This document shows positions 14,946-23,655 of a stretch of 23,754 nucleotides of DNA, piece after piece. Numbering within the stretch: position 1 is the first letter of the stretch; the number at the start of each line of letters is the position of its first letter. Where the stretch lies: the NCBI GenBank assembly GCA_900768785.1, contig CAAGEG010000117.1, forward strand, positions 1 through 23,754. Direction: 5' to 3'. The translations under genes and the position numbers were made by a program. Source of the stretch: an uncultured Prevotella sp. GTDB taxonomy: Bacteria; Bacteroidota; Bacteroidia; Bacteroidales; Bacteroidaceae. The notes under the pieces are model-generated. The model saw nothing but the letters and a program-made list of their open reading frames with translations, searched no databases and was not told the DNA's origin.

Positions 14946-16307
14946 TTAGAAATCTATTTCGAAGCGCATTGCAAGCATGTGATAGTTTACGCCACCCTTA
15001 CCTTTACGCTCTGTAACCTTAGTGAAGTCTTTCACCGGATTGCCGTCTGCATCATGTCCAACATATAGTTTGCCCTTGCCATTCGCATAACGGTCATTGT
15101 TAGAATATTGATAGTTGAGAACAATCTTCACGTTGTTGTTTACGTAGAAGTTAAGTCCGGCTGTGAAATTCTCTCCTGAGCCGCCATAGATGTCGTTGTC
15201 GTTAAGTCCAAGATAGTCATAACGTACCAAGAACTCAAGGTCTCCCCATTTACGACCACGACTTGGTGCTGTGAATTCACCTTCTGCAACGTTGAAATTC
15301 TGCTTTCCTCCAAACAGCATACAACCTGCTTGTGCATACCAACCTCCAAAGTTGTAGTTCTTTAATGCTGATACGTGATTGCGTATATATTCGGTTTGGA
15401 ATCTCCAAGGACCATAGTAGCCCGCTGATTCTACACCGTAGAGCCATACGTGATCAACGTTTGGAATAACGTCTGTGTCAAGATATTTCTTTCTGTTAAT
15501 GCTTGTAGCGTTGCGAGTGCTGAAACGAACACCACCATACTCGTTAGTTGCTACGTCTGTTTTAGGTGTTCTGTAAGAGCCTTTACCGCCTATATAAAAT
15601 CCCATGTAGCGATCTTTTGTATATGGCATCCATCCTGCTTTACCTGTAAATGAATATCCCTGACTGCGTCCAAAGTCTTTATTGTTGTCTTGTACGTTAG
15701 TTGCTTCTTCTGAACCGGCTACTGTTTGGAAGAACATACCTAATGAAGCACGGAAATGGTCGCGTAAATACTCTCCTTGAATACCGATATGGCGTGACGG
15801 AACAAGTGCTTTACATACCATAGGACGTTCCATGAAAGCAAGATAACGTGATGTTGTTGTCTGTTCCATAGAGAAATCCTCCTTGAAGTTACCCACTTTC
15901 CATGCCATATTCTTGATACCGCCGTATTCAATAATAGCATCTTTCAACTCAAAAACACCGTCGGCGAAGTCAACATCTACCTCTCCGTACCAGTCTTTTG
16001 TTATTTGTGCCTTAACGGCAAAACGTGCGCGACGAACAGAAGTTCCGTTACCTATCTTGTCATAATCGCTGCTATTCTTGCCGAAAAACGTTGCTCCGTC
16101 AATTTGAACACGGTTGTCAAACCAGAATTTGTAGTCTTTATTCTTTGACTCAAATACAAGGATATTACTTCTCGCCTCTGAATGTAAGGCTTTTCTGTCA
16201 ACTGCTACGCCATATTGATTATAGCGAACAGAGTCGTTTTCTTGGGCTGTTGCTGTTGCTGAAAAGCATAACGGAAGCCCTAAAGTCAACAATAATAATT
16301 TTTTCAT
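14946..16307 (-). CDS. OprO/OprP-type porin (phosphate-selective porin family)
   Basis: An outer-membrane beta-barrel of the phosphate-selective porin O/P family, 453 residues. It has a signal peptide (MKKLLLLTLGLPLCFSATATAQ), then alternating amphipathic strands with aromatic girdles, such as WFDNRVQIDGATFFG, YGEVDVDFADGVFELKDAIIEY, MAWKVGNFKEDFSMEQ, and a barrel-closing C-terminus, MLAMRFEIDF, ending in Phe. The segment PSRHIGIQGEYLRDHF is typical of the family. OprP of Pseudomonas is phosphate-specific; Bacteroidota members are not well characterised, and the arginine/lysine ladder cannot be verified by eye. It lies 35 bp after the PiT/HTH gene and after the DUF47 gene, which supports a phosphate role. 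Confidence 0.9.
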   Translation of the reverse strand: MKKLLLLTLGLPLCFSATATAQENDSVRYNQYGVAVDRKALHSEARSNILVFESKNKDYKFWFDNRVQIDGATFFGKNSSDYDKIGNGTSVRRARFAVKAQITKDWYGEVDVDFADGVFELKDAIIEYGGIKNMAWKVGNFKEDFSMEQTTTSRYLAFMERPMVCKALVPSRHIGIQGEYLRDHFRASLGMFFQTVAGSEEATNVQDNNKDFGRSQGYSFTGKAGWMPYTKDRYMGFYIGGKGSYRTPKTDVATNEYGGVRFSTRNATSINRKKYLDTDVIPNVDHVWLYGVESAGYYGPWRFQTEYIRNHVSALKNYNFGGWYAQAGCMLFGGKQNFNVAEGEFTAPSRGRKWGDLEFLVRYDYLGLNDNDIYGGSGENFTAGLNFYVNNNVKIVLNYQYSNNDRYANGKGKLYVGHDADGNPVKDFTKVTERKGKGGVNYHMLAMRFEIDF

Positions 16308-16342
16308 GGTTGATAAAGTTAGGTTTATAATATAAAATGTTT

Positions 16343-17908
16343 TTATAATAATTGTAAATACTGTACAATGTTCTCGTTCCTTTCAAGTCTTAACTTCTTT
16401 CTCAGTCGGTACCGACTTATTTCCACACTCTTGGTCTCTATGTTCATAAGACTTGAAATCTCTTTACTTGATAGTCCCAATCTTAATAGTATTGCAAGTC
16501 GCCGCTCGCGTTCGGAGAGGTTGGAACACCTCATTTGCAATCGGCTCACAAAGTTTTCATGTTGCTGTTCCACTTGCGTGTAGAACTGATCCATTTCTTT
16601 TGATAGCTTTATGTTGTCAAGTAGCGTTGCCGCCTCTGCTTTAAGGTCTTCCTTAATATCTTTTATGTTGTCTTTTTGTGCTATCTCTTCCATCTTCTGT
16701 ACAAGGTTTTCAAGATAGTATCGCTGTTGTATAATATACAAAGACAGGTTGATAAGAGCCTTTTGTTTGATATCGATCTCTTTGGAAATAGTATTAAACT
16801 GTGATGTAACGGCTACTACGTCTAGGCGATTAACTTCGTTGTCAAGCTGATTTTTCCTTGTTTTCTCTTCGTTTAGGGCTTTTTGTATTGCTGTTCTACG
16901 ATGTCCTTGCACGAATTGCTGCTTTGTAAATATGCAGAATATCACAGCAATGGCTGCAATAATTGCTTTTGTCAGTATTCCGGCATTAATATTGGTTATC
17001 AGTTCTGCTATGATAAATGCCGTAATCGGTGTCAATAGTGCTATGGTAAGCACGTTTATTATGTGTTGTCCTCGTTTTTCTTTGCCGAAGATGCAGTTGT
17101 CGGCTTCTTTTATCAGGTTTGCCGAAACCAAAACCGGCATCATCGTTGCTGTTATTGCAGGCAGTAATATGTTGCCAATGGCAAGTACGCAAATCAAAGA
17201 ATATACTATATTGATGCCAAAGCTCATCTTTCCGCTACGGGAATATCTGTGTTGCAATCCCATGACTGGGGTTAAAAATAAAGCGCACGCAATTACCATG
17301 ATCGGACAAGCTGTCGTGAAACTTATATCCGTGATTGTTATGGCAGAGGCAAATATACTTCCGGACAATATAGAATAATTATACGACAGCAAAACCGCAC
17401 ATATAACGACACCGCTGCGGCCTAACCTCTTTATATATAGGTTTTTTATTAGTATATGACAGTTACGTTGGTATATGTATTTTTCTGTTATTCCCTTGAA
17501 GATATATGCCACTGCAACTCCAATTATTGGTATTACGACAATTGAAATTATTGCTTCAAGAGTCATATCCATATTGTTGCTTGTGCCGAGAACTATGCTT
17601 ATGTAGGCTCCATAGAATGTTGTAATAGCAGAACTCCTTATACCGAGACATGACAATATAGACAATGTTACAGCCATTGTTGCTGTCAGCGTGAACAACT
17701 TGTTGCTCTCTACGACAAGTGTGGGTGCTATGCCTCCCGCAGACAAGGCTATTCCGGTTGCCATAGCAGCTAAAAGCAAGATGTTGAATATTGATTTAGA
17801 TAGCAAGTCGCCAATGTTTATGTCGGCAAAACTGTAATTTATCTCTTGCTTACCTGCGATGAAGCACACAATAAGTATGAACAATATGGATGCCAATATA
17901 CCTATCAT
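16343..17908 (-). CDS. PiT phosphate-permease-like membrane domain fused to LuxR-type HTH
   Basis: A 521-residue hybrid. Residues 1-330 are a membrane domain of about ten helices that reads like a PiT (PHO4 family) transporter: CLGIRSSAITTF (87-98) sits where PiT proteins have GxPVSTTH, VVIPIIGVAVAYIF fits the following SPLLGF helix, and CPIMVIACALFLTPVMGLQ followed by TPITAFIIAELI fits the late PiT helices. The transport signature GANDxxN seems to be lost; SYNYSILSG (175-183) lies at its place. Residues 335-455 are a coiled coil. Residues 462-521 are a LuxR/GerE-type HTH: NLSERERRLAILLRLGLSSK, then SRYRLRKKL. It starts 1 bp after the DUF47 stop, exactly where the PiT gene usually lies. I infer a membrane-bound phosphate-responsive regulator. 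The PiT assignment is by eye and moderate; the HTH is strong. Confidence 0.8.
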   Translation of the reverse strand: MIGILASILFILIVCFIAGKQEINYSFADINIGDLLSKSIFNILLLAAMATGIALSAGGIAPTLVVESNKLFTLTATMAVTLSILSCLGIRSSAITTFYGAYISIVLGTSNNMDMTLEAIISIVVIPIIGVAVAYIFKGITEKYIYQRNCHILIKNLYIKRLGRSGVVICAVLLSYNYSILSGSIFASAITITDISFTTACPIMVIACALFLTPVMGLQHRYSRSGKMSFGINIVYSLICVLAIGNILLPAITATMMPVLVSANLIKEADNCIFGKEKRGQHIINVLTIALLTPITAFIIAELITNINAGILTKAIIAAIAVIFCIFTKQQFVQGHRRTAIQKALNEEKTRKNQLDNEVNRLDVVAVTSQFNTISKEIDIKQKALINLSLYIIQQRYYLENLVQKMEEIAQKDNIKDIKEDLKAEAATLLDNIKLSKEMDQFYTQVEQQHENFVSRLQMRCSNLSERERRLAILLRLGLSSKEISSLMNIETKSVEISRYRLRKKLRLERNENIVQYLQLL

Positions 17909-17909
17909 C

Positions 17910-18578
17910 TTATCTGTTGCTTTGTTTTATCGTCATAACAGATAGCAGATCGGCTGCCTTCGCTGCCTCTTCCGCAAGTTCTTCTACGTGGAGTGTGAAG
18001 TATCTGATATGTATTTTCTGACTTAATTTAAAGTTGTCCATGTCGTGAAAAACATGCCTTTTAATCGACTGTGCCAGCTTATTCACTTCTTTTTCAAAGT
18101 AATATATGCGGTGTGTCTTCTCTGCTACAAACCGTGGCATGCGGAAATACTCTTTTGAAGCCTGTACCGTGCCTTCCATAGATAACGCTGCTATTTCTAC
18201 AAGTTTCAAAAAATCAACATTTAACTCTGCCGGAAAGAAGGGAACTTCTATCTCATATTGACACAGATTCTTATATAATAGGTCTATTATCTTGTCAAGA
18301 CTCTCCAACAATTGCAGTATTACAACTCTGTCATCTACTACCATTGCGTAAGTGTACAAGTCGTTTTCTATCCTTCTTCTTTGCTCTGTAGTGGCATTAC
18401 GTAGCTCCGTTATTGACTTGAGATTGTCATTAAACTCTTCTTTGTGCCCTTCCAAGTAGTTCTTAATACCGCTTTTAAATATAAGAATACACTCATCCAG
18501 CCGGTCAAGAAAATTATCAAGGTTCTCAATAGTATTGTTTACTCTTTTCCTATTCTTGAATAAAAACATGTTTTTCAA
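17910..18578 (-). CDS. DUF47/PhoU-like family protein
   Basis: A cytoplasmic, all-helical PhoU-like protein of 222 residues, the usual DUF47 length. Such proteins are normally encoded right next to a PiT phosphate transporter and are thought to modulate it. Visible features are the N-terminal MFLFKNRKR, a coiled-coil stretch with FLDRLDECILIFKSGIKNYL, the DDRVVILQLLESLDKIIDLL motif near 81-100, and the acidic metal-binding-type HVEELAEEAAKAAD near 197-210. It is the first gene of the minus-strand block, with a -7 element at 18639-18646, and ends 1 bp before the PiT/HTH fusion. It could gate or sense that protein, linking phosphate status to the HTH output. Confidence 0.9.
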   Translation of the reverse strand: MKNMFLFKNRKRVNNTIENLDNFLDRLDECILIFKSGIKNYLEGHKEEFNDNLKSITELRNATTEQRRRIENDLYTYAMVVDDRVVILQLLESLDKIIDLLYKNLCQYEIEVPFFPAELNVDFLKLVEIAALSMEGTVQASKEYFRMPRFVAEKTHRIYYFEKEVNKLAQSIKRHVFHDMDNFKLSQKIHIRYFTLHVEELAEEAAKAADLLSVMTIKQSNR

Positions 18579-18638
18579 TATTGTTTAAGGTTTGTGTCTT
18601 CATTTATCGCATAAGTCAAAAAGACTTTCCGACAGTTG

Positions 18639-18646
18639 CAAATATA
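18639..18646 (-). promoter_or_regulatory. -7 element of the DUF47-PiT/HTH operon
   Basis: CAAATATA reads TATATTTG on the minus strand, a match to TAnnTTTG about 60 bp before the DUF47 start codon. No clear TTTG is present 19-20 bp further out, which may indicate an activator-dependent promoter. Confidence 0.5.
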
Positions 18647-18966
18647 TATATTATCATTTGATTTGTAAAACTTTTTTGCAATAATGTTAAAGTAATGAGT
18701 TTTCTTAATGTAGAGATTATTCTTATATTAAACCACTGTAAATCAAGCATAATATGTGTTCTATGTATAGGTAATACCCTTGTTACATATCTCAAATGTA
18801 GAGTTTTTGTATATTTATGTATAGTTTTAATAGAGCTGATGCATAGTTTTCAAGCAGTAAATAATACGCTTGCAAATACAAAAACAAGTGTTCAAAACAT
18901 CAAAATAACATGTCTTTAATTGCTTACTTTTAGCATGATTTTTTCAGCATGATTGTTTGCTATTTG

Positions 18967-19055
18967 AAAAGTGCCACTTTAGGGGTCAAAAAGTGCCGTT
19001 TTAGACATGCTAAAGTGCCACTTTACGATCGCCAAATGCATAGTAAGGTTTGTTA
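18967..19055. repeat. Three to four 22-bp repeats (array 2)
   Basis: AAAGTGCC recurs at 18968, 18990 and 19012, exactly 22 bp apart. Each copy carries the near-palindrome aaagtgccacttta (middle copy aaagtgccgtttta). A degenerate fourth unit starts with AAA at 19034. The array lies in the 640-bp divergent spacer 18579-19221. The rest of that spacer holds the two promoters, agcatgatt at 18932 and 18946, tttgattactt at 19108 and 19140, and no credible gene. Confidence 0.8.
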
Positions 19056-19190
19056 ACAATTAGCGTTGCATTATTTAAGATATAATCAGGTTGTTGTAAA
19101 CGATGTGTTTGATTACTTGAAATGAGCAAAAAGGGAATATTTGATTACTTATCCTAAATTTATGAATAGCAAAAAACGAAATTATGAACA

Positions 19191-19198
19191 TACCTTTG
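19191..19198 (+). promoter_or_regulatory. -7 element of the efflux operon
   Basis: TACCTTTG matches TAnnTTTG 23 bp before the TolC-like start codon, the same element and distance as at typA. No TTTG -33 is evident. Confidence 0.55.
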
Positions 19199-19221
19199 CC
19201 GCAGATTAAGAAGCAAAACAA

Positions 19222-20535
19222 ATGAAACGATTATTGTTGATTTTAGCCCTGACAGGTGCTATAGTATCTGTCTCGGCGCGTGAGACATTGTCTCTCAAAC
19301 ACTGTATTGCCATAGGAATTGATAACAATCTCTCTCTAAAAATGGCAGAGGGAGAGGTCAGAAAAGGCAGACAAACGATTAGTGAAAACCGCGCTAAGCT
19401 TTTGCCGCAAATTAATGCAGTAGCAGGATTTAACGACAATTTTGATCCTCCTGTATCAGTTACCGATGGTACGGCATATGGTAAGAAGTACAATATTACG
19501 CAGACATTACAGTTTAATTCGTCTGCAGGACTTCAATTGCAAATGCCTTTATATAACGCAATGGCATTTACCGCTGTTGAGATAGCTCGTATGGTTGATA
19601 AACTCAACACTTTGTCATACGAAAAAGCTAAAGAAGACCTCGTCATACAAATTAGTCGAATGTATTATATGCTGCAAAACACGGAAGAACAAGTGAAGTT
19701 GGTATATGAAAACATTGCTCGGTTGAAAGAATTGCGCGATATCACGCAGGCTTTTTACGATAATGACATGGCGGTAGAGGTAGATGTAAAACGTGTAAAT
19801 ATCAATCTTGAAAACATGCAGGTGCAGTATGACAATGCTGTCTCTATGCTTGAGCAACAGTATAACATGCTTAAATATGTCATAGATTACCCCGCTGAGG
19901 CTGAAATAGCTGTAGAACCTGTGCATCAGGAAGACTTTTCGCCTGTTCGTTTCTCGGGTTTTGATACAAACCAATATGAACTTCAGATGTTACAAACACA
20001 ACAGTCTCTTGCCGAAAAACAAGAGAAGTTGGCTCGTCAAGGCTATTTGCCGACACTGAGTCTTAATGGTAATTGGACCTATTCGGCATATACCGATCGA
20101 TTCAAAAACTGGTTTCACTCCGGGGAATCAAATCATTGGTATCGCTCAAACGGGCTTGGAGTGTCGTTAAGAGTGCCTGTGTTTGATGGATTTGAGAAGC
20201 GGGCGAAGATAAGAAAGGCAAAAATAGATGTTCAAACCGCAAAAACGTCTTATGAAAACACGCTTAAAAACATGCAAACTCAATATCTTAATGCCGTCAA
20301 CGACCTTGATAACAGTTGCAGAAACTATAAAAAGCAGAAAGATAATTGGCTTCTCGCAGAAGATGTTTATAAGATGACATTCGAGAGATACCGTGAAGGC
20401 ATAGCCTCAATGACCGAAGTGCTGCAAGACGAAATGCGTATGAGCGATGCCCAAAACAATTATCTCAATGCCAGATATAACTGTCAGCTTTCAAATCTCA
20501 CTATGCTTAAACTCACAGGTCAGCTATACAGATAA
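19222..20535 (+). CDS. TolC-family outer-membrane efflux protein
   Basis: This is the outer-membrane channel of a tripartite efflux system. The 437 residues begin with a signal peptide (MKRLLLILALTGAIVSVSA) and show the two-fold repeated outer-membrane efflux protein pattern: LKHCIAIGIDNNLSLKMAEG with RAKLLPQINAVAGF in the first half, and LARQGYLPTLSLNGNWTY, GVSLRVPVFDGFEKRAKIRK and FERYREGIASMTEVLQDEM in the second. Long helices between them form the periplasmic tunnel. The length is normal for TolC-like proteins. It is the first gene of an operon; the HlyD-like gene follows 56 bp later. Confidence 0.93.
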   Translation: MKRLLLILALTGAIVSVSARETLSLKHCIAIGIDNNLSLKMAEGEVRKGRQTISENRAKLLPQINAVAGFNDNFDPPVSVTDGTAYGKKYNITQTLQFNSSAGLQLQMPLYNAMAFTAVEIARMVDKLNTLSYEKAKEDLVIQISRMYYMLQNTEEQVKLVYENIARLKELRDITQAFYDNDMAVEVDVKRVNINLENMQVQYDNAVSMLEQQYNMLKYVIDYPAEAEIAVEPVHQEDFSPVRFSGFDTNQYELQMLQTQQSLAEKQEKLARQGYLPTLSLNGNWTYSAYTDRFKNWFHSGESNHWYRSNGLGVSLRVPVFDGFEKRAKIRKAKIDVQTAKTSYENTLKNMQTQYLNAVNDLDNSCRNYKKQKDNWLLAEDVYKMTFERYREGIASMTEVLQDEMRMSDAQNNYLNARYNCQLSNLTMLKLTGQLYR

Positions 20536-20591
20536 CAAAAACATAATAAGACTATATATAAATATTACATTTCATAAACAAAACATATATT

Positions 20592-21788
20592 ATGGGAACA
20601 ATAAAAAATAACGACAATATAGCTCAAAACATTAATCAGTCACCCGTAAACGGTACAGATACACAGTCTCAACAAGCAGTATCAGGGCAACAATCTGCCG
20701 ACAGTCAAGCGCAGCAAACGGAAAAAGCCACAACAGATAGCGATGTTCAAAAGCCTAAAAAGCAACGTATGCGACAGGTAATAACAAGTGCCATTGGCTT
20801 AGCCATATTGTTGTGGGCTCTCGTTAAGATAGTTGGCATCTTTATCGACTACACTACAAACGAAAGTAGCAACGATGCGCAGATAGAACAATACATTTCG
20901 CCTGTCAATCTCAGAGCTTCAGGATATATTAAGAAGATATATTTTACAGAGCATCAAATGGTTAAGAAGGGCGATACCTTACTTGTACTCGACGATAGAG
21001 AATATTTGATAAGAGTAATGGAGGCGGAAGCAGCCCTCAAAGACGCTAAAGCAGGAGCTAATGTTATGGATGCCACCATGCAAACAACAGAAAACTCGGC
21101 TTCTGTTTATGATGCGAGCATCGCAGAGATAGAAGTAAGACTTGCCAAACTATCTAAAGACATCGTCAGATATCGTAATCTTGTAGAGCGAAAAGCAGCA
21201 ACGCCGATACAATTAGAGCAACTTGAGACCGAATATGCTGCAACACGCAAAAAGTTGGAGGCTACTCGCCGACAGCAAAAAGCCGCTGTGTCGGGTGTTA
21301 ATGAGGTCCAAACACGTAAGGCAAATGCTGCAGCCGCTATAGAACGAGCTGAAGCAGCACTTGCAATGGCACGACTAAACCTCTCTTATACTGTTGTTCT
21401 GGCACCCTGTGACGGACAGTTAGGACGCAGAGCCTTAGAAGAAGGACAAATGGTAAACGCTGGACAGACCATAACATATATTATGCCGGACACCCGAAAA
21501 TGGGTAATTGCCAACTACAAAGAGACACAAATGGAGAACATAAAAGTAGGACAGAAAGTACGTCTTACTGTAGATGCTCTCAGCGACAAGGAGTTTGAAG
21601 GTCGTGTAACGGCTATTTCCGGTGCCACAGGCTCTAAGTATTCACTCGTTCCTACCGACAATTCAGCAGGTAACTTTGTAAAAATCCAACAGCGAATACC
21701 TGTTAGAATAGATTTTACAAACATCTCAAAAGAAGATAATGCGCGACTTGCTGCCGGTATGATGGTTGTTGTTAAGGCGGAAAAATGA
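20592..21788 (+). CDS. HlyD/EmrA-type membrane fusion protein
   Basis: This is the periplasmic adaptor that links the inner-membrane MFS pump to the TolC-like channel. Residues 1-62 are a cytoplasmic tail rich in Gln, Asn, Ser and Thr, longer and of lower complexity than in EmrA. One TM helix lies at about 63-85. Next come a lipoyl-like half motif (YISPVNLRASGYIKKIYFTE), a coiled-coil hairpin at about 140-265 (RYRNLVERKAATPIQLEQLE), the second lipoyl half (VVLAPCDGQLGRRALEEGQM), and a beta-barrel with WVIANYKETQMENIKVGQKV. At 398 residues it has normal length. Its stop overlaps the MFS start by 4 bp (ATGA). Substrates are unknown. Confidence 0.93.
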   Translation: MGTIKNNDNIAQNINQSPVNGTDTQSQQAVSGQQSADSQAQQTEKATTDSDVQKPKKQRMRQVITSAIGLAILLWALVKIVGIFIDYTTNESSNDAQIEQYISPVNLRASGYIKKIYFTEHQMVKKGDTLLVLDDREYLIRVMEAEAALKDAKAGANVMDATMQTTENSASVYDASIAEIEVRLAKLSKDIVRYRNLVERKAATPIQLEQLETEYAATRKKLEATRRQQKAAVSGVNEVQTRKANAAAAIERAEAALAMARLNLSYTVVLAPCDGQLGRRALEEGQMVNAGQTITYIMPDTRKWVIANYKETQMENIKVGQKVRLTVDALSDKEFEGRVTAISGATGSKYSLVPTDNSAGNFVKIQQRIPVRIDFTNISKEDNARLAAGMMVVVKAEK

Positions 21789-23431
21789 TGAAAAACAAGA
21801 ACTTTCCCTTTTACGACTGGGTGCCAAAGCCTCTCGGAATCATCTTTCTGATGCTACTTTTCATACCTATCATGACTGTTAGCGGAGCCTATTCTGCTAA
21901 TAGCAGCGAGATGGTCGGGGGACTTGGCATCCTTTCTGAACATATTTCCTTTATCGGTTTCTGCACTTCAATAGGAATGGCTGCCTTTTCGCCGTTCTTT
22001 TACGACCTTGTTTGCATACGCCGAGAAAAGTTTATGTGTCTCGTCGGATTCATCATTTTGTCTCTTCTAAGCTTTGTTTGTGCTAACACAGATAGCATTT
22101 TCCTCATTGCAACATGCAGTTTAGTAATGGGATTTGTGAGACAGACGTTGCTCATGTGCAACCTTTTCACCCTCATAAAATATGCTTTCGGTATTGAAGC
22201 CACAATAAATGTGACACCCGGTAACGAACCTACAGATGAGAAAGGTTGGGATGCACTTGACAAAGAGAAGACTACGAGCATGCCAACAATATATTTCTTC
22301 TTCATGATTCTCGGTCAGATAGGCACGTGGCTAACGGCTTGGTTCGCTTATCACTATGAATGGCAATACGTATATTACTTTATGATGGGCGCGATGCTGC
22401 TTGCGGTTATCATTATAATGTTTACTATGCCCTTTAATGGATATGAAGGAGGCAAGATACCTATCACGTTTAGCAAGTTCGGAAACGTTACTGTCTTCTC
22501 CTTAATGTGTTGTTCGTTCATATTTATTATGGTTTATGGCAAGGTTCTCGATTGGTATGACCACCCTTATATACGTTGGGCAACACTAATATGTATAGTG
22601 TTTACCACTCTTTTCGTATGGCTTGAGAAGACGCAACGTTCGCCTTACTTCCTTCTTTCTGCCTTCCGCCTGAAAAGTATTCAAGGAGGTATCTTGTTGT
22701 TCTTGGGCTTAATGATACTCAATTCCAGTCAAATGTTTGTCAATATCTTCGTTGGTGTGGGCATGAAAATCGATAATTACCAGAACGCAGTATTGGGAAA
22801 CTGGGTTCTTGTAGGCTATTTCTTAGGTCTGGTAATGGCGGTTATAAGTAGCGCAAAAGGCATTTCGTTGAAATGGCTCTTTTTCTTGGGATTTGTATTC
22901 ATCGGTTTGGCTGCGCTATATATGTATTTTGAGGTCCAGACAGCAGGTCTTTACGACCGCATGAAATGGCCTGTTATAATCAGAGCTACGGGAATGATGC
23001 TTCTATATTCGGTAACTGCTGTTTACGCAAACCAACGAATGCCCTACAAATTCTTATCTACGTGGGTCTGTATCATGCTTACTGTACGTATGATTGTGGC
23101 TCCGGGCATCGGCTCCGCACTATATTCCAACGTGCTACAATATAGACAACAATATTATATTACTCGATATTCACATGACTACAACCGTACAGAGACATCT
23201 ACAGATGCCACTTACAAACAGACAATACGTGGTATGAAAGCTCAAGGACGTAGCGATGCTGAGGCTGAAACGATGGCTGCCATGTCGCTAAAAGGCAATG
23301 TGCAGGTGCAAGCTACGCTGTCGGCAGTCAAAGAAATGGCAGGTTGGACTTTCTATGCATGCTTTGCATGTGCCGGAATAGTAATAGCTGTGCCTTGGAC
23401 AAAGCGACGTTTGGATACCATTCGTACTTGA
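21785..23431 (+). CDS. MFS efflux transporter, EmrB/DHA2-like
   Basis: This is the inner-membrane pump of the efflux operon, 548 residues with about 14 TM helices, as in the drug:H+ antiporter-2 family. TM1 is at about 17-35. A hydrophilic acidic loop at about 145-170 (NVTPGNEPTDEKGWDALDKE) precedes GQIGTWLTAWFAYHYEWQYVYYF. A long charged loop near the C-terminus (about 475-510, RGMKAQGRSDAEAETMAAMS) precedes the last TM helix. The loop between TM2 and TM3 reads FYDLVCIRREK instead of the usual GxLADRxGRR motif A. The ATG at 21785 overlaps the HlyD stop; a second ATG directly follows at 21788. No drug specificity can be inferred, and no dedicated regulator gene is adjacent. Confidence 0.88.
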   Translation: MMKNKNFPFYDWVPKPLGIIFLMLLFIPIMTVSGAYSANSSEMVGGLGILSEHISFIGFCTSIGMAAFSPFFYDLVCIRREKFMCLVGFIILSLLSFVCANTDSIFLIATCSLVMGFVRQTLLMCNLFTLIKYAFGIEATINVTPGNEPTDEKGWDALDKEKTTSMPTIYFFFMILGQIGTWLTAWFAYHYEWQYVYYFMMGAMLLAVIIIMFTMPFNGYEGGKIPITFSKFGNVTVFSLMCCSFIFIMVYGKVLDWYDHPYIRWATLICIVFTTLFVWLEKTQRSPYFLLSAFRLKSIQGGILLFLGLMILNSSQMFVNIFVGVGMKIDNYQNAVLGNWVLVGYFLGLVMAVISSAKGISLKWLFFLGFVFIGLAALYMYFEVQTAGLYDRMKWPVIIRATGMMLLYSVTAVYANQRMPYKFLSTWVCIMLTVRMIVAPGIGSALYSNVLQYRQQYYITRYSHDYNRTETSTDATYKQTIRGMKAQGRSDAEAETMAAMSLKGNVQVQATLSAVKEMAGWTFYACFACAGIVIAVPWTKRRLDTIRT

Positions 23432-23437
23432 CGGCTT

Positions 23438-23489
23438 CTCGGAAACTCGTTGAAATCGACATAAATAACGATAAAAACGACTTTCCGAG
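23438..23489 (+). terminator. Hairpin after the efflux operon
   Basis: ctcggaaactcgtt (23438-23451) pairs with aacgactttccgag (23476-23489), 13 of 14 bases, with a 24-nt loop, starting 6 bp after the MFS stop codon. There is no strong T-run after it, so efficient termination is uncertain. The remaining sequence 23490-23754 has no gene that I can support. Confidence 0.5.
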
Positions 23490-23655
23490 TGGTGGTTATT
23501 TACACCTTATTATATATGCGCCATTGGTGAAAGAGTGTTTCTTAATCTGTTTTTCAGCGGAAAAACTATTTGTCAATCCCTAATAACTCACCTTTGACGC
23601 ATATTTTTTTGCTCCAAATATCTGTTTTTATTTGGATTGGAATGATGATTTACAT

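Noticed and set aside
18695..18919. 74-residue frame in the divergent spacer before the efflux operon
   Set aside because: It is Cys/Ile/Leu-rich with no motif, signal or start context, and lies in AT-rich intergenic DNA that is open by chance. It does not overlap the 22-bp array, but nothing else supports it.
23344..23583. 79-residue frame overlapping the end of the MFS gene
   Set aside because: Out-of-frame shadow running into the intergenic hairpin, with no recognisable features.
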